From DASUPK01 sp963797265 (lineage in GTDB: Bacteria; Actinomycetota; Thermoleophilia; Solirubrobacterales; 70-9): DNA of 64,000 bases. Location: contig CAWCOY010000002.1 in NCBI GenBank assembly GCA_963797265.1, positions 434,001 to 498,000 of the forward strand, given 5' to 3'. The notes beneath the pieces were generated by a model that was given only the letters and a program-made list of their open reading frames with translations, made no database searches and was not told where the DNA came from. A program made the translations under genes and the position numbers. Positions 50,416 through 59,220 of the stretch are shown here, piece by piece; within the stretch, counting starts at the first letter, position 1; every line of letters starts with the position of its first letter.

Positions 50416-51696
50416 TTAGACCGTCGCAGCTGAGAGCTGGGGGTAGAGCGGGTACCGCTCCATGAGCGCGCGGGAGCGCTCGAGGAGCGAGTCCTTCTGC
50501 GAGTCGAACTGGTCCGACAGCGCCGCGGCGATCACCCTGGCGATCTCGCGGAGATCGTCCTCGACCAGGCCGCGGGTGGTCAGCGCGGGCGTCCCGATCC
50601 GCAGGCCCGAGGGGTTCATCGGCGGGCGCTCATCGAAGGGGATTGCGTTGCGGTTGACCGTGATCCCGACCTCCTCGAGGCGATCCTCGGCGGTCTTGCC
50701 GTCGAGGCCGGTGTTGGTCAGGTCGACGAGGACGAGGTGCACGTCGGTGCCTCCGGTGAGCACGTCGATGCCGCCGGCGATCAGCTCGTCGGCGAAGGCC
50801 TGCGCGTTCGCGATCGTCTGGCGCTGGCGCTCGGCGAACGGCTCGCTCTGGGCGATCTTCAGGGCGACGGCCTTGGCGGCGACGATATGCATCAGCGGTC
50901 CGCCTTGCTGGCCCGGGAAGACGGCGCGGTTGATGTCGGCCGCCAGCTCCTCCTTGCAGAGGATCATCCCGCTGCGGGGCCCGCAGAGGGTCTTGTGGAT
51001 CGTCGTCGTGACGACGTCGGAGTGCGGGACGGGGCTCGGGTGCTCGCCTGCGGCGACCAGCCCCGCGAAGTGGGCCATGTCCACCATCAGCTTCGCCCCC
51101 ACCGAGTCAGCGATCTCGCGGAAGGCGGCGAAGTCGAGGTGGCGCGGATACGCGGACCAGCCCGCGACGATCACCTTCGGCCTGTGCTCCTCCGCCAGGG
51201 AGGCGACCTCGTCCATGTCGACGAGTCGGTCCTCGCGCCGTACGTGGTACGCGACGACCTTGTAGAGCTTCCCCGAGACGTTGAGCTTCATCCCATGGGT
51301 GAGGTGGCCGCCATGGTCGAGGGCCATCCCCATGATCGTCTCGCCGGGATCGAGCAGCGCCATGTAGGCCGCGTTGTTGGCCTGCGCGCCGGCGTGGGGC
51401 TGGACGTTGGCGTGCTCCGCACCGAAAATCTCCTTCGCACGGTCGATCGCAAGCTGCTCGGCGATGTCGACCCACTCGCAGCCCCCGTAGTAGCGCTTGC
51501 CCGGATAGCCCTCGGCGTACTTGTTGGTGAGCACCGAGCCCGCGGCGTCAAGGACCGCCTGCGGCACGAAGTTCTCGGAGGCGATCATCTCGAGCGTCCC
51601 CTGCTGACGGCCGAGCTCACCGTCGACGACCCGCTGGATGTCGGGATCGACCTCGGAGAGGTGGGCGGTCTGGAAGTCGTCGGGGAGGTCGCTCAT
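50416..51696 (-). CDS. glyA: Serine hydroxymethyltransferase
   Basis: This PLP enzyme interconverts serine and glycine, loading one-carbon units on tetrahydrofolate. It has 426 residues from ATG 51696 (MSDLPDDFQTAHLSEVDPDI). Motifs: EMIASENFVPQAVLDAAGSV, LTNKYAEGYPGKRYYGGCEW, HAGAQANNAAYMALLDPGET and the PLP lysine in VVTTTIHKTLCGPRSGMILC. glyA between tsaC and the wecA/atp block is a conserved actinobacterial arrangement; here the R2lox operon separates it from tsaC and glycan genes follow it. It is divergent from R2lox with a shared 92-base promoter region. Confidence 0.96.
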   Translation of the reverse strand: MSDLPDDFQTAHLSEVDPDIQRVVDGELGRQQGTLEMIASENFVPQAVLDAAGSVLTNKYAEGYPGKRYYGGCEWVDIAEQLAIDRAKEIFGAEHANVQPHAGAQANNAAYMALLDPGETIMGMALDHGGHLTHGMKLNVSGKLYKVVAYHVRREDRLVDMDEVASLAEEHRPKVIVAGWSAYPRHLDFAAFREIADSVGAKLMVDMAHFAGLVAAGEHPSPVPHSDVVTTTIHKTLCGPRSGMILCKEELAADINRAVFPGQQGGPLMHIVAAKAVALKIAQSEPFAERQRQTIANAQAFADELIAGGIDVLTGGTDVHLVLVDLTNTGLDGKTAEDRLEEVGITVNRNAIPFDERPPMNPSGLRIGTPALTTRGLVEDDLREIARVIAAALSDQFDSQKDSLLERSRALMERYPLYPQLSAATV

Positions 51697-51725
51697 CCGG
51701 GGCCACGATACAGCCGAGGCCGGAC

Positions 51726-51755
51726 TTGACATTTATTGAACGCTTGGTAAATAAT
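51726..51755 (+). promoter_or_regulatory. Promoter of the R2lox operon with overlapping TetR-type operator
   Basis: A -35 TTGACA (51726-51731) and a -10-like TAAATA (51748-51753) are spaced by 16 bases. An imperfect dyad, ATTTATTGAACG/CTTGGTAAAT (51731-51752), covers the spacer and the -10, a layout typical of TetR repression; the operon's second gene is a TetR regulator. GGAGG precedes ATG 51789. Confidence 0.65.
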
Positions 51756-51788
51756 GCGGCCACGGAGTAGGCCATCGAGGAGGAAGAA

Positions 51789-52751
51789 ATGACGGACGCA
51801 GCCGCGACCACAAACGGAGAACTGCACACCGACGACGAGGCCCTCTCGGTCCTCCTGGACGGCGACATCGACAAGGTGATGGCCGGGCTCGACAAGATCG
51901 TCGAGGCCGCCCCCTCCTACGAGAAGCTCTTTATGCGCTGGCAGCGCCAGCACTGGTCGACTGAGGACTTCGACTTCACCGAGGACGCCAAGCAGTGGGC
52001 GGACCCGGACATGTTCACCGAGGAGGACCGTCGCTTCCTCGAGTTCGGCTTCTCGGAGTTCTTCCTAGGCGAGGAGCGGGTCACTCTGGAGTTGCTCCCC
52101 TTCGCGCTAGCGGCGCCTACCCACGAGGCGAAGGTCTTCCTCACCACGCAGATCTCCGACGAGGCGAAGCACACCGTTTTCTGGAACGGCTTCTACCGCG
52201 AGGTCTTCGGCATCGAGGCTGGGAGCCTCGGCGAGATGATCGACAAGCAGCGCTACGTCGTGAACGACGATTGGGAGAAGCTCTTCAACGGGATTCTCCA
52301 TGAGTGCGCCGAAGACCTGCGAAAGGACCCGAGCGACTTCCCCTCCCTCGTCCGTGGCGTCACCGTCTACATGATCGTGATCGAGGGGATGCTCGCCCTC
52401 ACCGCGGCCCGCTTCATGATCAAGTCGATGCGCGAGCGCGGCTGGTTCCCGGGCTTCACGGCGGGCTTCACCGCTGTCAACCGGGACGAGTCGCGCCACG
52501 TCGGCTTCGGCGTCAAGTTCCTCGCCGACGCGATCAAGGACGACCAAGCGAACGCCAAGATCGTCGAGGACACGCTGAAGGAGTGTCTGCCCGTCGCCAC
52601 TCTGGTCTTCGTCCCGCCGTGGGTCGACGACCCGTACAACTTCGAGACTCCCTTCTACCACTCGAGCGAGATCTTCGAGTACGCCGCGAAGTCGCTCTCG
52701 AAGAAGCTTGCGGCGATGGGCCTCGACCCGGCCATGCTCGCCGCGGCGTAG
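51789..52751 (+). CDS. R2-like ligand-binding oxidase (R2lox)
   Basis: The protein has 320 residues of the ferritin-like R2 fold, related to Mycobacterium tuberculosis Rv0233. Metal ligands: Glu96 (FLGEERVTLELLP), Glu125 and His128 (DEAKHTVFWNGFY), Glu199 (IVIEGMLALTAAR), Glu234 and His237 (NRDESRHVGFG). Val98 and Tyr194 fall where R2lox proteins form their Val-Tyr ether cross-link next to a Mn/Fe centre. The family binds a long-chain lipid-like ligand and probably performs an oxidation; no substrate is known. It is the first gene of an operon with a TetR regulator and two SnoaL-like proteins, behind a promoter with a dyad operator. Confidence 0.87.
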   Translation: MTDAAATTNGELHTDDEALSVLLDGDIDKVMAGLDKIVEAAPSYEKLFMRWQRQHWSTEDFDFTEDAKQWADPDMFTEEDRRFLEFGFSEFFLGEERVTLELLPFALAAPTHEAKVFLTTQISDEAKHTVFWNGFYREVFGIEAGSLGEMIDKQRYVVNDDWEKLFNGILHECAEDLRKDPSDFPSLVRGVTVYMIVIEGMLALTAARFMIKSMRERGWFPGFTAGFTAVNRDESRHVGFGVKFLADAIKDDQANAKIVEDTLKECLPVATLVFVPPWVDDPYNFETPFYHSSEIFEYAAKSLSKKLAAMGLDPAMLAAA

Positions 52752-53363
52752 ATGGAAGCCGCCGCAGCCGGCAAACCGGCCCGGAGGGGCAGGCCCTCGA
52801 CGGGCGCGCGCGAGCGCATCCTGGAGGCGGCGATCGAGGTGTTGAAGTCGGACGGCTACGCCGGCCTGACCATCGCCAAGGTCGCCGCCCGTGCCGGGGA
52901 GTCGAAGCCGCTGGTCGCCTACCACTATGGCTCCAAGCAGGGGCTGGTGCAGGCGGCGGGGCGCTCGATCGCCCAGTTGATCACCGACGAGGTGCTCGAT
53001 GCGGTCGATGGAGCCACCACCATCGAGGCGGTGGTCCGCGGAGTCGACGCGGGGGTCGAGCGGGTCCTCGACGATGACGAGCGGGTCGCACGCCTCTACT
53101 TCGACCTGGCGGCGGTCTCGGTGGTCGAGCCGGAGATCCGGCGGACGATCGCCGAGGTGAACGCGCAGTGGCGGGAGGTTCTGCTCCGGCTACTGACTGA
53201 GGCAAGCGACGGCCTGACGCCCGCGAGGGCGCGCGTGCTGACCGTGATGGTGATCGCGGGGATGCAGGGCATGACGCTCGAGCGGATCGAGCGCGGGGCG
53301 ACGCCGGAGCGCAAGCGGGCCCGCGAGCTGTTCATCCGCAGCGCGGTCGCGGCAACAAGCTGA
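52752..53363 (+). CDS. TetR-family transcriptional regulator
   Basis: The protein has 203 residues and starts on the base after the R2lox stop. The N-terminal helix-turn-helix (GARERILEAAIEVLKSDGYA, GLTIAKVAARAGESKPLVAY HYGSKQGLV) is followed by a helical ligand-binding domain (VARLYFDLAAVSVVEPEIRR, VLTVMVIAGMQGMTLERIER). It likely represses its own operon through the dyad at 51731-51752, with a lipid or SnoaL-processed ligand as inducer; the ligand is unknown. The other operator pair in the window (59157-59195) has a different half-site, so this protein need not bind there. Confidence 0.9.
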   Translation: MEAAAAGKPARRGRPSTGARERILEAAIEVLKSDGYAGLTIAKVAARAGESKPLVAYHYGSKQGLVQAAGRSIAQLITDEVLDAVDGATTIEAVVRGVDAGVERVLDDDERVARLYFDLAAVSVVEPEIRRTIAEVNAQWREVLLRLLTEASDGLTPARARVLTVMVIAGMQGMTLERIERGATPERKRARELFIRSAVAATS

Positions 53364-53386
53364 ACGGCTGTCCTACGCTGAGCCGC

Positions 53387-53794
53387 GTGACCGAAAGCAA
53401 CCTCGAGATCATCGAGCACGGATTCCAGGCCTTCAACCAGGACGGCATCGACGGAATCCTGCCCTTCATCCATCCCGACTTCGAGGCGACCACCCCTCCC
53501 GAGCTCGCCTCCGAGCCGGACACCTATCGCGGACACGAGGGCATTCGCCGCTGGTACTCCTCCTTCGAGGAGGTCATGGACGAGATTCGCTGGGACGCCC
53601 GCCGCTTTCGCGAGGTCGGCGACCGCGTGGTGGTCGAGTTCACTCTCCACGCCCGCGGCAAGACCACCGGTCTCGACTTCGGCCAGGACGCCGTGATGGT
53701 CTGGGAGCTGCGCGACGGCCAGGCGATCAGAGTCTCCCTTTACCCCACGTTCGATCAGGCGCTGGCGGCGATCGCGCAGGAGTCGTCGGCGTAG
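53387..53794 (+). CDS. SnoaL-like (NTF2-fold) protein, first of a pair
   Basis: The protein has 135 residues from GTG 53387. The cone-shaped NTF2 fold is evident: NLEIIEHGFQAFNQDGIDGI, LPFIHPDFEATTPPELASEP, YRGHEGIRRWYSSFEEVMDE, RFREVGDRVVVEFTLHARGK, QDAVMVWELRDGQAIRVSLY. Such proteins isomerise, cyclise, hydrolyse or bind small molecules. It lies 23 bases after the TetR gene in the R2lox operon and 2 bases before a second SnoaL-like gene, suggesting a shared small-molecule pathway. Confidence 0.8.
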   Translation: MTESNLEIIEHGFQAFNQDGIDGILPFIHPDFEATTPPELASEPDTYRGHEGIRRWYSSFEEVMDEIRWDARRFREVGDRVVVEFTLHARGKTTGLDFGQDAVMVWELRDGQAIRVSLYPTFDQALAAIAQESSA

Positions 53795-53796
53795 GA

Positions 53797-54201
53797 ATGG
53801 CGCATTACCAGGCGCTGCTCGAGCAGCTGCGCGACTCCTATAACCGGCGCGACCCGGACGCCTGGGTCGCCGTCTGGAGCCCCGACTGCGAGTGGCATCC
53901 ATTCCTCACGGCGCGGGTCGAAGGCGACCCCGGCTACCACGGACACAACGGCATGCGGGCCTGGTTCGAGGACGTGGACGAGATGTTCGACGGGATGGTG
54001 GTCGAGCTGGACCAGTACCGCCAGGTCGGCGACCGATTGCTAGTGCTTGGCCGGATGACAGCGAGGGACCGCGTCAAGGGCGCGGAGGTGAGGACCGAGG
54101 TCGCCTGGGTCGTCGAGCCGAAGGGCGAGCGCTTTCAGCGCGGCTGGGCCTACACGAGCCACGAGGAGGCCGAGCGCGCCGCCAGGGAGGCTGCCGCCTA
54201 G
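53797..54201 (+). CDS. SnoaL-like (NTF2-fold) protein, second of a pair
   Basis: The protein has 134 residues and is similar in layout to its upstream neighbour: YQALLEQLRDSYNRRDPDAW, VAVWSPDCEWHPFLTARVEG, YHGHNGMRAWFEDVDEMFDG, YRQVGDRLLVLGRMTARDRV, RTEVAWVVEPKGERFQRGWA. The two genes look like an old tandem duplication that has diverged. It is the last gene of the R2lox operon; its 3' end overlaps the convergent tsaC gene by 4 bases. Confidence 0.8.
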   Translation: MAHYQALLEQLRDSYNRRDPDAWVAVWSPDCEWHPFLTARVEGDPGYHGHNGMRAWFEDVDEMFDGMVVELDQYRQVGDRLLVLGRMTARDRVKGAEVRTEVAWVVEPKGERFQRGWAYTSHEEAERAAREAAA

Positions 54202-54839
54202 CCGGTCGCCGTGTCCTTCAGGACGTGGTCGATGGCCCCGCGCGGCAGGGCCCCCTCCCGCAGGACCTCCCAGCGTCCCTCTGAGTCGAACCGAGTCAGG
54301 TCGACCACCGTTGACGGCGCGCCGAGCAGCTCGCCGCCGTCGATCGCGAGGTCGGCGGCTGACAGGACCCCCTCGTCGATCTCCTCGAAGCTCCGCGGCG
54401 GGTCCTCCCCGCTGCGGTTCGCGCTGGTCTGGAAGATCGGAGTCATCGCTCCAGCGAGCGGACCCGCGATCAGGCGCACGCCGAGCGTTTCTGGGACCTC
54501 GCGGGAGGCGAGCGGATAGCGGCGCTCCGGGTTGGCGACCACAAGCGTCACCGGCCCGGGCAGCAGCTGCGAGACCGCCTGGCGTGAGCGCGAACCCAGC
54601 CCGGAGACGAGCTCCCGCATCGCCTGGGGCGAGAAGTACATAACCGCCGACGGCCTCCCCTCATCGCGTCCCTTGATCGAGTGGATGCGCTCCACCGCTT
54701 CCCCATTGAGCGGATCGCAGGCCAGGCCATAAAGGGTGTCGGCCGGGAAGATCGCCACGCCGCCGGCGCCGACGCGGCGCTCGAGAGCGGCTCGGGCGGT
54801 ATCCGGGCCGTCGCGCTCGATGGAGACGATCTCGGTCAT
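54198..54839 (-). CDS. tsaC: L-threonylcarbamoyladenylate synthase
   Basis: The 213-residue YrdC/Sua5 domain protein makes threonylcarbamoyl-AMP from Thr, bicarbonate and ATP for t6A modification of ANN-decoding tRNAs. Motifs: GGVAIFPADTLYGLACDPLN, RIHSIKGRDEGRPSAVMYFS (KxR...K/SxN region), LLPGPVTLVVANPERRYPLA, TLGVRLIAGPLAGAMTPIFQ TSANRSGE and APSTVVDLTRF. It lacks the C-terminal Sua5 domain. The start overlaps prmC by 4 bases (ATGA). It is the third gene in prfA-prmC-tsaC. Confidence 0.93.
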   Translation of the reverse strand: MTEIVSIERDGPDTARAALERRVGAGGVAIFPADTLYGLACDPLNGEAVERIHSIKGRDEGRPSAVMYFSPQAMRELVSGLGSRSRQAVSQLLPGPVTLVVANPERRYPLASREVPETLGVRLIAGPLAGAMTPIFQTSANRSGEDPPRSFEEIDEGVLSAADLAIDGGELLGAPSTVVDLTRFDSEGRWEVLREGALPRGAIDHVLKDTATG

Positions 54840-55684
54840 CGTCCAATGACTACCCGGTCGTGGCCGGCGAGGTCAGGCCGGACCTCGACCTCCGGATAGC
54901 CGGCTGCGCTGATCAGCTTCGAGGCGTTCTCCGCCTGGTCAGCGCCGATCTCCAGCGCGACCACTCGAGGTCTCGGCGCGAGGCCCAGCAGCTCCTCGGC
55001 GAGCGCCTCGATCGCCTCGAGGCCGGTTGGACCGGGGACCAGGGCTTCGCGTGGCTCGTACTCGCGGATCTCGGGCGCCAGGTCGTTCCAGTCGTCCTCG
55101 CTCACGTAGGGAAGATTGGCGAGAAGCAGATCGAAGGGGTGTCCCTCGGCTTCCGCGCCGTTCAATGAGCTCGGCCCCCGGAGGACGACGTCCACTCGAT
55201 CGACCAGGCCGAGCCTCTCTGTGTTCGCCTGTGCGACGCGGACCGCGTCGAAGGACGTGTCGGTGGCGGTCACCCGCGCGTCCTCGAGCTCGTCGGCCAC
55301 GGCGAGCGCGATGGCGCCGCTGCCCGTGCCGACGTCGAGGACGCGCGAGGGCTCGACCTCGAGGGCCAGCTCCACCAGCATCTCGCTCTCGGGCCTAGGG
55401 ATCAGCACCCTGCGGTCGACCAGCAGCTCGATGCGGCGGAACCCCTTGCGGCCGAGGATGTAGGCGACCGGCTCGCGCCGGACGCGGCGCCGCACCATCT
55501 CGCCGAACTCGCGCGAGGCGCCGACGGGCAGACGGGCATCGGGCTCCGCCGCGAGCCGGGCGCGATCCCAGCCGGTGGCCTGCGACAGCAGGAACTCGGC
55601 GTCGAGGCGGGCCGTCTCGCAGCCGGCGGCATCGAGTGCGTCCACGGCCGCCTCCAGTGCATCGCGGACGGCGTTGCCCGGCAC
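54836..55684 (-). CDS. prmC: Release-factor glutamine methyltransferase PrmC
   Basis: PrmC methylates the GGQ glutamine of RF1 and RF2. It has 282 residues from GTG 55684, 8 bases after the prfA stop; the frame stays open far upstream inside prfA, but those codons are a shadow of the RF1 gene. Features: an N-terminal helical domain, REPVAYILGRKGFRRIELLV, VLIPRPESEMLVELAL and SAM motif RVLDVGTGSGAIALAVA. The substrate-binding motif usually written NPPY is NLPY here (Asn190-Tyr193; codons AAT CTT CCC TAC). It is coupled to tsaC by a 4-base overlap. Confidence 0.93.
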   Translation of the reverse strand: MPGNAVRDALEAAVDALDAAGCETARLDAEFLLSQATGWDRARLAAEPDARLPVGASREFGEMVRRRVRREPVAYILGRKGFRRIELLVDRRVLIPRPESEMLVELALEVEPSRVLDVGTGSGAIALAVADELEDARVTATDTSFDAVRVAQANTERLGLVDRVDVVLRGPSSLNGAEAEGHPFDLLLANLPYVSEDDWNDLAPEIREYEPREALVPGPTGLEAIEALAEELLGLAPRPRVVALEIGADQAENASKLISAAGYPEVEVRPDLAGHDRVVIGR

Positions 55685-55692
55685 CCGACCGC

Positions 55693-56766
<1,074 letters not shown>

Positions 56767-56839
56767 GCCTCTAGTGTGACGCGAGGGGCGGAGAAGCGGG
56801 ATCGCTGGGACGAACACCAGCACCGAAGGGGGCTAGATG

Positions 56840-56887
56840 GAGGGTGTCCTGAGTGGTTGTTGCTAAGGAACAGAAAGGCCGGACACT
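56840..56887 (+). repeat. Flanking repeat C1 of the AbiEi-like gene
   Basis: GAGGGTGTCCTGAGTGGTTG, continuing through TTGCTAAGGAACAGAAAGG to CCGGACAC. It is a direct copy (about six differences in 47 bases) of C2 at 57758-57805. The gene's GTG start (56853) lies inside it. The end segments TGTCCTGA and GCCGGACA are imperfect inverted arms. Confidence 0.8.
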
Positions 56888-57759
56888 CTCGCCGGAGCTG
56901 GTGATTCGGATGCTCGCAAGTCGGGCACATGGTGTCGTCGCACGCGCCGAGCTGCTCCGTGCGGGCCTCAGCGCCGAAGCAATCAGGCAGCGCGTGGACA
57001 AGGGCCTGCTGTTGCCCATTCATCGTGGTGTTTATCGGGCCGGGCACCACGCCCGGAGTGTTGAAGCGCGCTACCTGGCGGCAGTCAAGGCATGTGGCCA
57101 GGAGGCCCTCCTGTCTGGGCGCGCAGCGGCACACCTCTGGCGCCTGATCAAAGGCTCCTCTCCGCAGCCTGAAGTTCTCACGCCCAAAGAGCGCCACGTG
57201 CGGGGCGTCCGGATCCGTCGTGCCCGGCGCAGCCAACTGCCCAACGCCGTGACGCACCGCGGCATCCCCGTGACGCCAGTGCCACGGACACTCGTGGACC
57301 TCGCCTCTTCATTGACCGAATCTGCACTCGCCCGGGCCTGCCACGAAGCCGGCGTGCTTTACCGGACCACACCCAAGCAGGTCGACGCCGTCCTACGACA
57401 GCTGCCGAATGCGCCGGGACGCAAGAAGCTCGAGCGGGTCCTGCACGGGGATGTGCCAGTGACGCTCAGCAGGCTCGAATCGCGCTTCCTCGAGCTCCTC
57501 CGCGAGGCCGGGCTCCCGCTCCCCATCACGAATAAGGTCGCGGGTGGCCACCGCGTGGATTGCCGCTGGCCGGAGCAGCAGCTCACCGTCGAGCTCGACA
57601 GCTACCGCCACCACAACTCCCGCCACGCCTGGGAGATGGACCGGTTCCGAGAGAGGGAGGCACGCTCGCGTGGGGATGAGTTCCGTCGCAACACCTGGCG
57701 CGACTGTCTTCGAAGACCCCGACGAGATGCTCAGGGACCTCCGCGAGCTCCTTGGGTGA
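56853..57759 (+). CDS. AbiEi-like / DUF559-type protein, frameshifted near the C-terminus
   Basis: The N-terminal winged helix (LASRAHGVVARAELLRAGLS, EAIRQRVDKGLLLPIHRGVY) is of the AbiEi antitoxin type. The middle holds VTHRGIPVTPVPRTLVDLAS, and the C-terminal domain is a DUF559/endonuclease-like fold (LSRLESRFLELLREAGLPLP, HRVDCRWPEQQLTVELDSYR) with a PD-(D/E)XK flavour. After RRNTWRD one extra base shifts the frame; the natural end VFEDPDEMLRDLRELLG is read in another frame and stops at 57759, while the unshifted frame runs to 58007. Direct repeats C1 and C2 sit exactly at both ends. No toxin partner is adjacent. It looks like an acquired cassette. Confidence 0.75.
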
Positions 57760-57805
57760 GGGTGTCCGGAGTTCTTGTTGCTATGGGACAGAAAGTCCGG
57801 ACAGC
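57758..57805 (+). repeat. Flanking repeat C2 of the AbiEi-like gene
   Basis: GAGGGTGTCCGGAGTTCTTG, then TTGCTATGGGACAGAAAG and TCCGGACA. It contains a perfect 8-base inverted repeat, TGTCCGGA (57763-57770) and TCCGGACA (57796-57803), and is a direct copy of C1. The corrected stop of the gene lies on its first bases. Confidence 0.85.
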
Positions 57806-57810
57806 CCGGT

Positions 57811-58851
57811 CTAAGCGACGATCTCGATCGTCTGGTCGCGCTTCGCTGCGTACGGGTCCTCGACCGCGAGGACAGCCTCGAGGGAGGCGATCGCGACCTC
57901 GAGTTGGTCGTCGTCGGGCTCGCGCGTGGTCAGGTTCTGGAGCATCAAGCCCGGCCAGATCAGCGCCCGGACCCAGCGTTTGTTGCGGTGCTTGCCCGCC
58001 CACTTGATGACCTCGTAGGAGAGCCCGGCGATCAGTGGGATGCCCAGGATCCGCGACATAACCAGCCAGTACCAGGCGGGCAGACCGATCGGCGCGAAGA
58101 CGAAGATCGCCAGCACCATCACGATCAGCAGGAAGCTGGTTCCGCACCGCGGGTGGAGGCGGGAGTACTGGCGGGCGCTGGCCGGGGTGAGCTCGTCGCC
58201 GGCCTCGAACGTCGAGATGGTCTTGTGCTCCGCCCCGTGGTACTGGAAGACGCGGCGCAGGTCCGGAAGCTTGCTGATCAGAGCGAGATAGCCGATGAAG
58301 ATGGCCGTGCGCAGCACCCCCTCCACCAGCCAGAAGAGAAGCGCCGAGCCGAGCCAGTCCTTGATCAGGCTGGTCGCCCCGACGGGAATGACGAAGAAGA
58401 GGCCGACGGCGAGCAACAGCGAGAAGAAGATCGTCAGGCCCCACGTGAAGCCGCCGATCTCCTCCTCCTCCTCGCCCTCAGCGAGCTGCTTGTTCGCCGA
58501 GATCGCGAGGGCCCTGAATCCGATCTTCAGCGACTCGGCCAGAGCGACCACGCCACGGATCACGGGCAGGCGCCAGACCCGGCTGCGCTTCGCCCACGAG
58601 ACGATCGGCTCGGTGGTGACGTCGATGCGCCCCTCCGGGGTTCGGCAGGCGACTGCCCAGACCGAGATCCCCCGCATCATCACGCCCTCGAGGACCGCCT
58701 GGCCCCCTACGGGCGCGTCGCCGACCGCTACCGGTCGGCCATCGGGCATGCGCTCCGACTGGGCCCGCGGCCGCGGACCGGCACCATCGCTCCGCCGGAG
58801 CACGCGAGGCGCGCCGTCGCCCGAGGCGCCGTTCGCCCCTCCCGCCTCCAT
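57811..58851 (-). CDS. DUF1385 membrane protein (YqhQ-like)
   Basis: The protein has 346 residues. A disordered N-terminus is followed by VGGQAVLEGVMMRGISVWAV, the DUF1385 signature, and then four to five membrane helices (FFSLLLAVGLFFVIPVGATS, FWLVEGVLRTAIFIGYLALI, LLIVMVLAIFVFAPIGLPAW). The loop FQYHGAEHKTISTFEAGDEL (YHGAEHK) and HPRCGTSFLL hold conserved His/Glu/Cys residues that suggest metal binding or catalysis. The family commonly sits between rpmE and prfA, as here; its function is not known. It is followed downstream by repeat C2. Confidence 0.88.
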   Translation of the reverse strand: MEAGGANGASGDGAPRVLRRSDGAGPRPRAQSERMPDGRPVAVGDAPVGGQAVLEGVMMRGISVWAVACRTPEGRIDVTTEPIVSWAKRSRVWRLPVIRGVVALAESLKIGFRALAISANKQLAEGEEEEEIGGFTWGLTIFFSLLLAVGLFFVIPVGATSLIKDWLGSALLFWLVEGVLRTAIFIGYLALISKLPDLRRVFQYHGAEHKTISTFEAGDELTPASARQYSRLHPRCGTSFLLIVMVLAIFVFAPIGLPAWYWLVMSRILGIPLIAGLSYEVIKWAGKHRNKRWVRALIWPGLMLQNLTTREPDDDQLEVAIASLEAVLAVEDPYAAKRDQTIEIVA

Positions 58852-58860
58852 CGGCTGCGC

Positions 58861-59073
58861 CTACTCCCCTCGCTGACGCTTCGCCGCGCGGCGACGGAAC
58901 CGCTCGACGCGGCCACCGGTGTCAACCAGCTTCTGCTTGCCCGTATAGAAGGGGTGGCACTGCGAGCAGATCTCCACGTGCAGCTCGGGCTTCGTGGAAC
59001 GTGTGTAGAAGTCGTTCCCGCACGAGCAGTGGACGTGCGAAAGGACGTATTCGGGATGGATGTCTGTCTTCAT
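58861..59073 (-). CDS. rpmE: 50S ribosomal protein L31, zinc-binding form
   Basis: The protein has 70 residues from ATG 59073 (MKTDIHPEYVLSHVHCSCGN). The zinc ligands of the C+ form are present: CSCG near residue 16 and CSQCHPFYTGKQ near 36. The end VERFRRRAAKRQRGE is basic as expected. It begins the rpmE-DUF1385-prfA-prmC-tsaC order. Presence of the zinc form implies that zinc limitation would call for a second, non-zinc copy elsewhere. Confidence 0.95.
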   Translation of the reverse strand: MKTDIHPEYVLSHVHCSCGNDFYTRSTKPELHVEICSQCHPFYTGKQKLVDTGGRVERFRRRAAKRQRGE

Positions 59074-59153
59074 GTCTCGGTCAAGTCTAGCCAGGCATCG
59101 GAACACCGCCGAGAGCGGATGAGAGCGCCCACCTCTGTGTGGCACCGCTCACA

Positions 59154-59195
59154 TTCACATACAGTCTGTAGGTGATATGCATACAGCCTGTATGC
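59154..59195 (+). promoter_or_regulatory. Promoter with two dyad operators upstream of the SnoaL-hydrolase operon
   Basis: The perfect dyad GCATACAGCCTGTATGC lies at 59179-59195 and the near-perfect dyad ACATACAGTCTGTAGGT at 59157-59173; their centres are 22 bases apart, two helical turns. Candidate -35 TTCACA (59154-59159) and -10 TATGCA (59177-59182) with 17-base spacing overlap both. This suits tight repression by a TetR- or GntR-like dimer, which is not encoded next to it. Confidence 0.7.
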
Positions 59196-59220
59196 GAACT
59201 AGAGCCCGAGGAGGCCGCCA

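Noticed and set aside
57760..58007. C-terminal extension of the AbiEi-like protein to 58007
   Set aside because: The family ending (VFEDPDEMLRDLREL) is found one base out of frame and stops at 57759; the longer tail is Arg/Gly/Pro-rich shadow of DUF1385.
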